Positions 9,677 through 18,596 of a stretch of DNA of 64,000 bases are shown here, piece by piece (position 1 is the stretch's first letter; each line of letters opens with the position of its first letter). A program made the position numbers and the translations under genes. Below the pieces are notes generated by a model. It had not been told where the DNA came from. It made no database searches and saw only the letters and a list, made by a program, of their open reading frames with translations. The stretch is from Paenibacillus pasadenensis DSM 19293. Lineage in GTDB: Bacteria; Bacillota; Bacilli; Paenibacillales; Paenibacillaceae. Where the stretch lies: contig NZ_KE383850.1 in assembly GCF_000422485.1 (NCBI RefSeq), positions 1 through 64,000 of the forward strand, written 5' to 3'.

Positions 9677-9707
9677 AGTGATGCGCGTCTTTATAGGAGA
9701 TTGGATC

Positions 9708-10988
9708 ATGTCGAAACCGAAGGTGTTTGAAAAGCCGGTCGGCGTCAAGGACTACTTGCCGCTGGCCGTGTCGAAGCTGCGCCAGATCGAGCGCAGCGTG
9801 CTCAGCTGCATGGCCGGCTGGGGCTACGAGCAGATCATGACGCCGACGCTGGAGTATTACGATACGGTCGGCGTCGCGAGCTCGACGTCGGATCAGCGGC
9901 TGTTCAAGCTGCTCAACAACCGCGGCACGACGCTCGTGCTGCGCTCGGACATGACGGCGCCGATCGCGCGCGTCGTCTCCTCCTTGCTGCGGGAGCACGA
10001 GTTCCCGCTGCGGCTGTCGTACCATGCGAGCGTTTTTCGCGCGTTCGAGAACGAGGCGGGGCGGGACGCGGAGTTTTTCCAGACGGGCGTGGAGCTGGTC
10101 GGAGACGCTTCCGCCGAGGCCGATGCGGAGGTGATCGCGCTGGCGATCGCCTCGCTGCAGGCGGCGTGCGTGCAGCGGTTCCGGATGGCGGTCGGCCATG
10201 TCGGTTTCCTCAACGGGCTGCTGGAGGAGCTGCTGCCGGGCCGGGAGAGCGATCAGGGCCGGCTCAAGGACTATCTGCTGAATCGCGACCATGTCGGCTA
10301 TCGCGACGAGCTGCGCCGGCTCGGCCTCTCCGAGAGCGTGCGCCGGGAGCTCGAAGGGCTGCTGCGCCTGCGCGGCGGACGCGCGGCATGCGAGCAGGCG
10401 CTGGAGCTGAGCGCCAACGAGACGGCGCGCAGCGCGATCGGCCATCTGTGCGGAGTGTGGGACGCGCTGGAGGCGTACGGCGTGAGCGAGCATGTGCTGA
10501 TCGATCTGACGATGATCGGCGACTTCTCCTATTATACGGGCATGACGTTCGAGGGCTATGCTTCGGATCTCGGGTTCCCGGTCGTGGCGGGCGGACGGTA
10601 CGACAATCTGCTGCAGCAGTTCGGCCGGCCCGCGCCGGCGACGGGCTTCGCGATCAAGACGACGCGCGTGCTCGAGCTGGTCGGCGAGGAGAGCGAGCCG
10701 CAGCGGCGCATCCTGATCGGCTACGACGCCGCCTCGCGCGAGCGGGCGCTGGCCGAGGCGGGCCGCCTGCGCGGCGAGGGCGCCGTCGTCGTGACGGCGC
10801 TGCTGGAGGCGCCGGGCGTGGCCCATGGCGCGCAGGCGCGAGCAGCCGGAGCAGCCGCAGGAGAGCGGCTGGAGCGCAAGGCGCGGCGGCTGCCGGATGG
10901 AGAGTCGGTCCGTTATGGCGGACAGACCTACGGGGTTTTTGTTCCTTTTTTCAACGATGAAGAGGCAGGAGAGGGGGCGGGACGATGA
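9708..10988 (+). CDS. hisZ: ATP phosphoribosyltransferase regulatory subunit HisZ
   Basis: A 426-residue paralogue of histidyl-tRNA synthetase without tRNA-charging function; it forms the active complex with short-form HisG. The class II synthetase core is visible: PVGVKDYLP, motif 2 [13 protein letters not shown] and [10 protein letters not shown], and the [14 protein letters not shown] segment. The start is set at ATG 9708, seven to ten bases after AGGAG; a candidate start ten codons upstream has no ribosome site and would cross the leader. The C-terminus is short compared with HisRS and lacks an anticodon-binding domain. The stop overlaps hisG (ATGA). Confidence 0.92.
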   Translation: MSKPKVFEKPVGVKDYLPLAVSKLRQIERSVLSCMAGWGYEQIMTPTLEYYDTVGVASSTSDQRLFKLLNNRGTTLVLRSDMTAPIARVVSSLLREHEFPLRLSYHASVFRAFENEAGRDAEFFQTGVELVGDASAEADAEVIALAIASLQAACVQRFRMAVGHVGFLNGLLEELLPGRESDQGRLKDYLLNRDHVGYRDELRRLGLSESVRRELEGLLRLRGGRAACEQALELSANETARSAIGHLCGVWDALEAYGVSEHVLIDLTMIGDFSYYTGMTFEGYASDLGFPVVAGGRYDNLLQQFGRPAPATGFAIKTTRVLELVGEESEPQRRILIGYDAASRERALAEAGRLRGEGAVVVTALLEAPGVAHGAQARAAGAAAGERLERKARRLPDGESVRYGGQTYGVFVPFFNDEEAGEGAGR

Positions 10989-11632
10989 GCGGAGAGCCGA
11001 CGAAGGACATTCTCAAGGTGGCGATGCCCAAGGGCCGCATCTACAAGCAGGCGTCCCGCCTCTTCCGCGAGGCGGGCTTGCTGATCCAGGAGGACCTGGA
11101 GGATACGCGCAAGCTGATCATCGAGGTGCCGGACGCGCGGATGGAGTTCATCATGGCCAAGCCGGTCGACGTGCCGACCTATGTGGAGTACGGCGTGGCG
11201 GATATCGGAGTCGTCGGCAAGGACGTGCTGATGGAGGAAAACAAGGACGTCTACGAGCTGCTCGACCTCGGCATCGCGCCGTGCCGCATGTCGGTCATCG
11301 GACTGCCGGACTGGAAGCCGGTCATGAACCCGCGCGTGGCGACCAAGTATCCGAACGTCGCTTCGCAGTACTTCCGCGAGCGCGGCCAGCAGGTGGAGGT
11401 CATCAAGCTGAACGGCTCGATCGAGCTGGCGCCGCTGATCGGCCTCGCCGACCGGATCGTCGACATGGTCGAGACCGGACAGACGCTGCGCGACAACGGG
11501 CTCGTGGAGATGGAGTCGATGTTCGGCGTGACGAGCCGCCTGATCGCCAACCGCGTCAGCTACCGGATGAAGAACGACCGCATCCAGTCGCTGTGCGACC
11601 GGCTGCAGGCGACGCTGTCGGCGCGAGTCTAG
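10985..11632 (+). CDS. hisG: ATP phosphoribosyltransferase, catalytic subunit (short form)
   Basis: A 215-residue HisG catalysing the first step of histidine synthesis (ATP plus PRPP). The motifs VAMPKGRIY and VGKDVLMEE are visible, as is the PRPP-loop region [12 protein letters not shown]. It lacks the C-terminal regulatory ACT-like domain of the long form, so it needs HisZ, encoded immediately upstream. PRPP for this step is supplied by Prs at 17491. Confidence 0.96.
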   Translation: MSGEPTKDILKVAMPKGRIYKQASRLFREAGLLIQEDLEDTRKLIIEVPDARMEFIMAKPVDVPTYVEYGVADIGVVGKDVLMEENKDVYELLDLGIAPCRMSVIGLPDWKPVMNPRVATKYPNVASQYFRERGQQVEVIKLNGSIELAPLIGLADRIVDMVETGQTLRDNGLVEMESMFGVTSRLIANRVSYRMKNDRIQSLCDRLQATLSARV

Positions 11633-11660
11633 AGTCTAGGAAGGAAAGGGGAGAGAGACG

Positions 11661-12989
11661 ATGCGGATCATGCGAGCGGAGCAGTTCAAGCTGAGCCGGG
11701 AGGTCGAATACGGCACGCCGGAGCAGAACGAGTCGGTGCGGCAGACGGTCGAGGCGCTGCGGACGCGCGGGGACGAGGCGCTGCTGGAGCTGACGGAGCG
11801 CTTCGACGGCGTGCGGCTGAGCGCGGCGCAGCTGCGCGTCGGCGAGGCGGAGATCCAGGCGGCGTACAGCCAGGTCGAGCCGGACTTTCTGGAGGCGCTG
11901 CGCCAGGCGGCGGCCAACATCCGCGCCTATCACGAGCGGCAGAAGCGCCAGTCGTGGATGGACGTGCAGCCGGACGGCACGATGCTAGGGCAGGTGATCC
12001 GGCCGCTGAAGCGCGTCGGGGTCTACGTGCCGGGAGGCAAGGCGGCGTATCCGTCGTCGGTGCTGATGAACGTCATCCCCGCCCAGGTGGCGGGCGTGCC
12101 GGAGATCGTGATGGCGACGCCGCCGGCGACCGGGGGCAAGCCGGGCATCGACCCGTACATCCTCGTCGCGGCGGCCGAGGCCGGCGTCAAGGAGATGTAC
12201 CGCATCGGCGGCGCGCAGGCGGTGGCGGCGCTGGCCTACGGCACGGAGACGATCCCGCCGGTCGACAAGATTACGGGACCGGGCAACATCTATGTGGCGC
12301 TGGCCAAGCGCGCCGTCTACGGGGCGGTCGACATCGACAGCCTGGCCGGGCCGAGCGAGATCGCGGTGCTGGCCGACGAGACGGCCGATCCGGCTTATGT
12401 GGCGGCGGACCTGCTGTCGCAGGCGGAGCATGACGAGATGGCGTCGAGCCTGTTGATCACGCCTTCGGCCGCGTTGGCCGAAGCGGTCGCGGCCGAGGTG
12501 GAGCGCCAGCTCCCGCTGCTGCCGCGGGCGGCGATCGCGCGCGAGTCGATCGACCGGCACGGCGCCGCGCTGCTTGTCGACTCGCTGCAGGCAGGCGTCG
12601 ACGTCGTCAACCGGCTGGCGCCGGAGCATTTGGAGATCATGACGGCTGATCCGATGGGGCTGCTCGGCTCGATCGAGAACGCCGGCGCGATTTTCCTCGG
12701 GCCGTACAGCTCGGAGCCGGTCGGCGACTACTTCGCCGGTCCGAACCACATCATCCCGACCAACGGCACGGCGCGCTTCAGCTCGCCGGTGAACGTGGAC
12801 GACTTCATCAAGAAGTCGAGCCTCATCTCGTACAGCCGCGAGGCGCTGCTGCGGGACGGAGCGCAGATCATGACGCTCGCCCGCCACGAGGGGCTGGAGG
12901 GCCATGCCCGCGCGATCGGGGCGCGGCTGGACAAGGAAGCGGCCGCAGGCGCGGCCGGACTTCAATCGACAGAAGGAAAGAGGGCATAG
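11661..12989 (+). CDS. hisD: Histidinol dehydrogenase
   Basis: A 442-residue enzyme that oxidises histidinol to histidine in two steps. Typical segments are VGVYVPGGKAAYPSSVLMN, GPGNIYVALAKR, the SLAGPSEI loop, the zinc-ligand region LLSQAEHDE and NRLAPEHLEI. A ribosome site (GGAAAGGGGAGAG) precedes the ATG. Two bases separate its stop from hisB. Confidence 0.97.
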   Translation: MRIMRAEQFKLSREVEYGTPEQNESVRQTVEALRTRGDEALLELTERFDGVRLSAAQLRVGEAEIQAAYSQVEPDFLEALRQAAANIRAYHERQKRQSWMDVQPDGTMLGQVIRPLKRVGVYVPGGKAAYPSSVLMNVIPAQVAGVPEIVMATPPATGGKPGIDPYILVAAAEAGVKEMYRIGGAQAVAALAYGTETIPPVDKITGPGNIYVALAKRAVYGAVDIDSLAGPSEIAVLADETADPAYVAADLLSQAEHDEMASSLLITPSAALAEAVAAEVERQLPLLPRAAIARESIDRHGAALLVDSLQAGVDVVNRLAPEHLEIMTADPMGLLGSIENAGAIFLGPYSSEPVGDYFAGPNHIIPTNGTARFSSPVNVDDFIKKSSLISYSREALLRDGAQIMTLARHEGLEGHARAIGARLDKEAAAGAAGLQSTEGKRA

Positions 12990-12991
12990 AG

Positions 12992-13603
12992 ATGGCGACT
13001 GGGGACAACGGGCGGGAGCTCCGCCGCGCCGAGGTGGCGCGCAAGACGAACGAGACGGACATCAAGCTGGCGTTCGCCGTGGACGGCACGGGCGTATCGG
13101 AGATCGAGACGGATGTGCCGTTCCTGAACCATATGCTGGACCTGTTCGCGAAGCACGGCCAGTTCGACCTCAAGGTCGACGCCCGCGGCGACGTGGACAT
13201 CGACGACCACCATACGGTGGAGGACATCGGCATCTGCCTCGGCCAGACGCTGGCGGAGGCGCTCGGCGACAAGCGCGGCATCAAGCGGTACGCCAGCGTG
13301 TTCGTGCCGATGGACGAGGCGCTCGCGCAGGTCGTCATCGACCTGAGCAACCGGCCGCATTTCGAATACCGGGCCGAGTATCCGTCCCAGCAGGTCGGCA
13401 GCTTCTCCACGGAGCTCGTCCACGAGTTCCTTTGGAAGCTGGCGCTCGAGGGGCGCTTCACGCTGCATGTCATCGTGCACTACGGCAAAAATACGCATCA
13501 CATGATCGAAGCGGTGTTCAAGGCGCTCGGACGCGCGCTCGACGAGGCGACCTCGATCGACCCTCGCGTGCAGGGCGTGCCGTCGACCAAGGGAGTGCTC
13601 TAG
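12992..13603 (+). CDS. hisB: Imidazoleglycerol-phosphate dehydratase
   Basis: A 203-residue monofunctional HisB. Two metal-binding motifs, VDIDDHHTVEDIG and NTHHMIEAVFKALGRAL, and the FLNHMLDLFAKHG segment are intact. It catalyses the sixth step of the pathway; the phosphatase step is done by the separate hisJ product at 16583. Confidence 0.97.
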   Translation: MATGDNGRELRRAEVARKTNETDIKLAFAVDGTGVSEIETDVPFLNHMLDLFAKHGQFDLKVDARGDVDIDDHHTVEDIGICLGQTLAEALGDKRGIKRYASVFVPMDEALAQVVIDLSNRPHFEYRAEYPSQQVGSFSTELVHEFLWKLALEGRFTLHVIVHYGKNTHHMIEAVFKALGRALDEATSIDPRVQGVPSTKGVL

Positions 13604-13604
13604 C

Positions 13605-14237
13605 ATGAGCGCGATCGCGGTCATCGACTACGGGCTCGGCAATCTGCACAGCGTCAGCAAGGCGGTGGAGCGGCTCGGCTGCGAGGCGCTTGTGACGTCG
13701 GACCTGGCGGAGATTTTGAGCGCGGACGGGGCGATCCTGCCCGGCGTCGGCGCGTTCGGCGACGCGATGGCATTCCTGCGCGAGACCGGCATGGACGAGG
13801 CGACGCGCGCGTTCGCCGCATCCGGCAAGCCGCTGCTCGGCATCTGCCTCGGCATGCAGCTGCTGTTCGACGAGGGCGAGGAGCACGGTCCGCATCAAGG
13901 ACTGGGGCTGCTGCCGGGCCGCGTCGTGCGCTTCCGGGGCGAGTACAAGATTCCGCACATGGGCTGGAACCGGCTGCAGTTCCGGCAGGAGAGCCCGCTG
14001 CTGGAAGGGCTGGAGGAGGGGCATGTGTACTTCGTGCATTCCTACCACGCGCTGCCGGCGGAGCCGTTGGATCTGATCGCGGTGACGGACTATCATCAGC
14101 CGGTGACGGCGATCGTCGGCCGCGGCAACGTGACGGGAATGCAGTTCCACCCCGAGAAGAGCGGGGAGCTCGGCATGAGCCTGCTGCGAAACTTCCTGAG
14201 GCTGGCCGGAGCGCCGGCGGCAAGCGACAACCGATAG
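13605..14237 (+). CDS. hisH: Imidazole glycerol phosphate synthase, glutaminase subunit
   Basis: A 210-residue class I glutamine amidotransferase. Nucleophile loop LLGICLGMQLL (Cys about residue 83) and the His-x-Glu pair in QFHPEKSG near the C-terminus make up the triad. It passes ammonia to HisF, encoded two genes downstream. Two bases separate it from hisB. Confidence 0.97.
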   Translation: MSAIAVIDYGLGNLHSVSKAVERLGCEALVTSDLAEILSADGAILPGVGAFGDAMAFLRETGMDEATRAFAASGKPLLGICLGMQLLFDEGEEHGPHQGLGLLPGRVVRFRGEYKIPHMGWNRLQFRQESPLLEGLEEGHVYFVHSYHALPAEPLDLIAVTDYHQPVTAIVGRGNVTGMQFHPEKSGELGMSLLRNFLRLAGAPAASDNR

Positions 14238-14265
14238 GGCGAGAGGCCCGCTTGGAGGAAAAGAC

Positions 14266-15021
14266 ATGACCACATTCACGATCTATCCCGCGATCGACAT
14301 CCGCGGCGGCAAGGCGGTCCGGCTCGTGCAGGGCGACTACGCCCAGGAGACCGTCTACAACGACAGTCCAGTTCAGGCGGCCCGCGACTGGGAGGCGCAA
14401 GGCGCGTCCTGGATCCATCTCGTCGACCTCGACGGCGCCAAGGCCGGCCATCCCGTGAACGCCGAGCTGATCGGCGAGATCGCGCGCTCGGTGTCCGTGC
14501 CGGTGCAGCTCGGCGGCGGCCTGCGCACGGAGGAGGACGTCGAGCGCCTGCTGTCGCTCGGCGTCTCGCGCGTCATCCTCGGCACGGCGGCGATCGAGGA
14601 CCGCGCGTTCGTCGAGCGCGTGCTGGCGCGGCATGGCGGCCGCGTGGCGATCGGCATCGACGCCAAGGACGGGTATGTGGCGACGCGCGGCTGGCTGGAG
14701 ACGAGCGAGGTCAAGGCCGAGGAGCTGGCCCGGGAGCTGGCGGCCAAAGGCGCGGAGACGTTCATCTTCACCGACATTTCCCGCGACGGCATGATGCAGG
14801 GGCCGAACGTGGAGGCGATCCGCTCGCTGGCCGCGTATTCGGGAGCGGACGTCATCGCATCGGGCGGCGTCAGCCGGATCGAGGATCTGCGCACGCTGGT
14901 CGAGCATGCGGGAGAAGGCATCCGCGGCGCGATCGTCGGCAAGGCGCTGTACACCGGCGCGATCTCGCTCGCGGAAGCGGTGCGGGAGCTGGAGCCGCAA
15001 GGCCGGCGTCAGGGAATCTAG
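14266..15021 (+). CDS. hisA: ProFAR isomerase HisA
   Basis: A 251-residue TIM barrel: N-terminal AIDIRGGKAVRL with the catalytic Asp, phosphate loops QLGGGLRT and IASGGVS, and the TDISRDGM strand with the second Asp. It isomerises ProFAR in the fourth step. Confidence 0.97.
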   Translation: MTTFTIYPAIDIRGGKAVRLVQGDYAQETVYNDSPVQAARDWEAQGASWIHLVDLDGAKAGHPVNAELIGEIARSVSVPVQLGGGLRTEEDVERLLSLGVSRVILGTAAIEDRAFVERVLARHGGRVAIGIDAKDGYVATRGWLETSEVKAEELARELAAKGAETFIFTDISRDGMMQGPNVEAIRSLAAYSGADVIASGGVSRIEDLRTLVEHAGEGIRGAIVGKALYTGAISLAEAVRELEPQGRRQGI

Positions 15022-15039
15022 CGAAAGAAGGTCGAGCCT

Positions 15040-15798
15040 ATGCTGGCTAAACGAATCATCCCTTGCCTGGACGTGAAGGACGGACGCGTCGTCAAAGGCG
15101 TCAATTTCGTCAATCTGCGGGACGCCGGCGATCCGGTCGAGCTCGCCTCGCTCTATGACCGCGAGGGGGCCGACGAGCTCGTGTTCCTCGACATCTCCGC
15201 CTCGGTCGAAGGGCGGGCGACGATGATCGAGGTCGTGCGCCGCACGGCGGGCGAGATCACGATCCCGTTCACGGTCGGCGGCGGCATCTCGCAGACCGAC
15301 GACATGAAGCGCATCCTGCGCGCGGGCGCGGACAAGATCGGCATCAACACGGCGGCGGTGCTGAATCCGCAGCTCATCTCGGACGGCGCGCGCCGCTTCG
15401 GCTCGCAGTGCATCGTCGTCGCGGTGGACGCCCGCTTCAACCCGGAATGGGGCGAGTGGGAGGTCTACACGCATGGCGGACGCAAGCCGACGGGGCAGCG
15501 GGCGCTGGAGTGGGTGCGCCGCGCCGAGCAGCTCGGCGCCGGCGAGCTGCTGCTGACGAGCATGGACGCGGACGGCACCAAGGACGGCTTCGACCTCGCG
15601 CTGACGCGCGCGGTGTCGCAGTCGGTCGGCATTCCGGTCATCGCCTCGGGCGGTGCGGGACGCAAGGAGCATTTCGGCGAGGTGTTCCGGGAAGCAGGCG
15701 CGGACGCGGGACTGGCGGCGACGATTTTCCACTACAAGGAAATGACGATTGCCGAGGTCAAGGACGAGCTGCGGCGGGAAGGAGTGGCGGTGCGATGA
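15040..15798 (+). CDS. hisF: Imidazole glycerol phosphate synthase, cyclase subunit
   Basis: A 252-residue TIM barrel related to His[16 protein letters not shown] at the N-terminus, FTVGGGI and IASGGAG phosphate loops and [10 protein letters not shown] with the second catalytic Asp are visible. Forms the synthase with HisH. The stop overlaps hisI by four bases (ATGA). Confidence 0.97.
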   Translation: MLAKRIIPCLDVKDGRVVKGVNFVNLRDAGDPVELASLYDREGADELVFLDISASVEGRATMIEVVRRTAGEITIPFTVGGGISQTDDMKRILRAGADKIGINTAAVLNPQLISDGARRFGSQCIVVAVDARFNPEWGEWEVYTHGGRKPTGQRALEWVRRAEQLGAGELLLTSMDADGTKDGFDLALTRAVSQSVGIPVIASGGAGRKEHFGEVFREAGADAGLAATIFHYKEMTIAEVKDELRREGVAVR

Positions 15799-16496
15799 GC
15801 AAGGATCTTCAGGCGTCAGGCGGGCTCGAGCTCGACCTGAGCCGCATCAGGTACGACGCGGCCGGTCTCGTGCCGGCCGTCGTGCAGGACGCGCTCACCA
15901 AGGAAGTGCTCATGCTCGCCTACATGAGCGAGGAATCGCTGCGCCTCTCGCTGGAGAGCGGCGAGACGTGGTACTGGAGCCGCTCCCGCCAGGAGCTGTG
16001 GCATAAAGGCGCGACGAGCGGACATACGCAGCGCATCCGCTCGATCCGCTACGACTGCGACGGCGACACGCTGCTCGTGCGCGTCGAGCAGCAGGGACCG
16101 GCCTGCCATACCGGCGCGTACAGCTGCTTCCACAACCCGCTGCCGGTCGCGGGCGGAGAGGCGGCAGCGGAAGCGGCGGCCGGCGACCGCTTCGCGATGC
16201 TCGGCGAGCTGGAGGGCACGATCGCCCAGCGGTACGCGGAGCGGCCGGACGGCGCGTATACGACGTACCTGTTCGAAAAGGGGCTCGACAAGATCCTCAA
16301 GAAGTTCGGCGAGGAGAGCATCGAGGTCGTCGTCGCCGCCAAGAACGGCGACAACGAGGAGCTTCGCGCGGAGGCGGGCGACCTGCTGTTCCACCTCATG
16401 GTGCTGCTTCGCGAGCGCGGCTTGCCGCTGGACGACGTCATGGCCGTGCTTCGCGAGCGCCACGGCCAGCCGACGACGAACAGGATGAATAGGTAG
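15795..16496 (+). CDS. hisIE: Bifunctional phosphoribosyl-AMP cyclohydrolase / phosphoribosyl-ATP pyrophosphatase
   Basis: A 233-residue fusion. The N-terminal half is HisI ([21 protein letters not shown] and the zinc motif [12 protein letters not shown]); the C-terminal half is HisE ([28 protein letters not shown]). It performs steps two and three. The ATG at 15795 overlaps the hisF stop and begins the homologous sequence. Confidence 0.96.
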   Translation: MSKDLQASGGLELDLSRIRYDAAGLVPAVVQDALTKEVLMLAYMSEESLRLSLESGETWYWSRSRQELWHKGATSGHTQRIRSIRYDCDGDTLLVRVEQQGPACHTGAYSCFHNPLPVAGGEAAAEAAAGDRFAMLGELEGTIAQRYAERPDGAYTTYLFEKGLDKILKKFGEESIEVVVAAKNGDNEELRAEAGDLLFHLMVLLRERGLPLDDVMAVLRERHGQPTTNRMNR

Positions 16497-16582
16497 CGAG
16501 TTCCGGGAGATGCCGGAACGAGAGCGCTGAGCAGCGAGCTATCCCATAGCGAGAAGCGCCTAGCGGCGAAAGGAGCCCATCC

Positions 16583-17395
16583 ATGACGATCCGCATCGAC
16601 TACCATACCCATCACGAGCGCTGCGGCCATGCCGTCGGCACGCTGGAGGACTATGTGCGCCAAGGCATCCGCAGCGGCCTCGCGCAGATCGGCCTGTCCG
16701 ACCACATGCCGCTGCTGCATGTCAGGCCGGAGGACTATTTCCCCGAGATGGCCATGCCGATGGAGGAGCTTCCCCGCTACGTCGAGGAGGTGCTCGAGCT
16801 GCGGGAGAAATACCGCGGCCAGATCGACATCCGCCTCGGACTCGAGGGGGACTACATCGAGGGCTGCGAGGAGCAGATCCAAGCGATCATCGAAGCGTAT
16901 CCGTGGGATTACGTCATCGGATCGGTCCATTTCCTCGGGACATGGGACATCACCGACTTCCGGCAGACGGCCGGCTGGGAAGGCCGCGACCGGCTGCAGG
17001 TGTACGAGACGTACTACGACGCCGTCATCAAGGCGGCGCGCACCGGCTTTTACGACTACATCGGTCATATCGACGTCATCAAGCGCTTCGGCTACGCGCC
17101 GGAGCAGGACGTGACGCATCTGGAGGACGCCGCGCTGCAAGCGGTCGCGGACGCCGGCATGGCGATCGAGCTCAACGCCTCCGGGCTGCGCATGCCGTGC
17201 GCGGAGATGTTCCCGGGACCGCGCATGCTGAGGCGCGCGCATGAGCTCGGCATCCCGGTCACGATCGGCTCCGACTGCCACCAGCCGGAGCGGCTCGAGC
17301 AGTACCTGCCCGAAGCGCGCGAGGCGCTGCGCCAGGCCGGCTACACGCAGCTGCTCACGTTCAAGGAGCGCAAGCGCTTCCCGATTCCTTTTTGA
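16583..17395 (+). CDS. hisJ: Histidinol-phosphatase, PHP family
   Basis: A 270-residue PHP-domain phosphatase. The metal motif DYHTHHERCGHA is at the N-terminus, and GSVHFLG, IGHIDVIKRFG and the C-terminal GSDCHQPERL provide further ligands. It supplies the histidinol-phosphate phosphatase step, completing the pathway. It follows hisIE by 86 bp, a gap with short hairpins but no clear terminator; ATG follows AAAGGAG. Confidence 0.93.
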   Translation: MTIRIDYHTHHERCGHAVGTLEDYVRQGIRSGLAQIGLSDHMPLLHVRPEDYFPEMAMPMEELPRYVEEVLELREKYRGQIDIRLGLEGDYIEGCEEQIQAIIEAYPWDYVIGSVHFLGTWDITDFRQTAGWEGRDRLQVYETYYDAVIKAARTGFYDYIGHIDVIKRFGYAPEQDVTHLEDAALQAVADAGMAIELNASGLRMPCAEMFPGPRMLRRAHELGIPVTIGSDCHQPERLEQYLPEAREALRQAGYTQLLTFKERKRFPIPF

Positions 17396-17419
17396 AATCT
17401 GCGGCTCAGGATGTATAAT
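17392..17419 (+). promoter_or_regulatory. SigA promoter of prs
   Basis: TTGAAA, a 16-bp spacer and a perfect TATAAT. The -35 box overlaps the hisJ stop codon, so prs has its own start about 70 bp upstream of its ATG. Confidence 0.65.
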
Positions 17420-17490
17420 AGATGTGTCGAACACGCAGAGCTTTAGCAGGATGATGTCAAATTTTTGGTTGGAACGCTCAGGAGGGTATC

Positions 17491-18441
17491 ATGTTTAGCG
17501 ACAAGTTGCGAATTTTTTCGGGTTCCTCGAACCCGGAGCTGGCGAGGAAGATCAGCGCGGAGCTGGGGCTGCCGCTTGGGGCGATCACGATCTCCCGGTT
17601 CAAGAGCGGAGAAGTCTACTGCCACTATGAGGAGACGATCCGGAACTGCCACGTATTCCTGGTGCAGTCGTTCTCCCATCCGATCAACGAGAACCTCGTG
17701 GAGCTGCTCGTCATGATCGATGCCGCCAAGCGCGCGTCGGCCAAGACGATCAACATCATCATGCCGTACTACGGCTATGCGCGCCAGGAACGCAAATCCG
17801 CGCCGCGCGAACCGATCTCGGCCAAGATGCTGGCGGACATTCTGACGACCGTCGGGGCGACCCGCATCATCACGATCGACCTTCACGCTCCGGCTATCCA
17901 AGGCTTCTTCAACATCCCGGTGGACCATCTGACGGCGCTGGACCTCATCAGCGATCATCTCAAGAGCAAAAACATCAAGAATCCCGTTGTCGTTTCCCCT
18001 GATGCCGGACGAGCTTCCACGGCGGAGAAGCTGGCCAACTACCTGGATTCGCCTTTCGCTATCATGATCAAGAAACGCCCGGCCCACAACGAGTCCGTCA
18101 TCACCCACGTCATCGGCGACGTCGAGGGCCAGACCCCGATCATCATCGAGGATCTGATCGACACCGGCACGACGATCGTCAACGTTGTCGAAGGACTGAA
18201 GGAGCGCGGCGCCGAAGACGTCTACGTCTGCGCGACGCATCCGCTGTTCTCGGGCAACGCCTTGCAGAAGCTGGACCATCCGCTCATCAAGGAAGTCGTC
18301 GTGACCGACTCCATCGCGCTGCCGGACATTCGTTCGGACCGCTTCAAGGTGCTCTCCGTCGCTCCGATGCTGGCGGACGCCACCAAGATCATCATGCAGG
18401 GCGGCTCGATCAGCACCCTGTTCAAAAATGCCGGCATCTGA
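17491..18441 (+). CDS. prs: Ribose-phosphate pyrophosphokinase
   Basis: A 316-residue class I PRPP synthetase: ATP-loop segment MPYYGYARQERK, flexible loop and PRPP-binding motif IIIEDLIDTGTT. It makes PRPP from ribose-5-phosphate, used by HisG just upstream and by nucleotide synthesis. B. subtilis carries a prs elsewhere with gcaD, so this may be a second copy in this genome; the window cannot show that. Strong AGGAGG before the ATG; own promoter and terminator. Confidence 0.93.
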   Translation: MFSDKLRIFSGSSNPELARKISAELGLPLGAITISRFKSGEVYCHYEETIRNCHVFLVQSFSHPINENLVELLVMIDAAKRASAKTINIIMPYYGYARQERKSAPREPISAKMLADILTTVGATRIITIDLHAPAIQGFFNIPVDHLTALDLISDHLKSKNIKNPVVVSPDAGRASTAEKLANYLDSPFAIMIKKRPAHNESVITHVIGDVEGQTPIIIEDLIDTGTTIVNVVEGLKERGAEDVYVCATHPLFSGNALQKLDHPLIKEVVVTDSIALPDIRSDRFKVLSVAPMLADATKIIMQGGSISTLFKNAGI

Positions 18442-18465
18442 CCGGCCAACCTGCTCTTCCGAAGA

Positions 18466-18496
18466 ACGGAAGGCCACTCGCGGCCTTCCGTTTTTT
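18466..18496 (+). terminator. Terminator of prs
   Basis: ACGGAAGGCC / GGCCTTCCGT stem with a six-base loop followed by six T. Confidence 0.92.
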
Positions 18497-18596
18497 GACG
18501 TTTTCGTTCCTTATTTTCTACCGTGTTAAGCGTTACACGTTATGGTATAATCATGTGCATTCGATTTTAACGGAATCAGAGGAGGTGCCTTGGCGG

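Noticed and set aside
9628-9707. T-box or histidine leader peptide in front of hisZ
   Set aside because: The leader is too short for a T-box, lacks the conserved T-box sequence, and contains no run of His codons.
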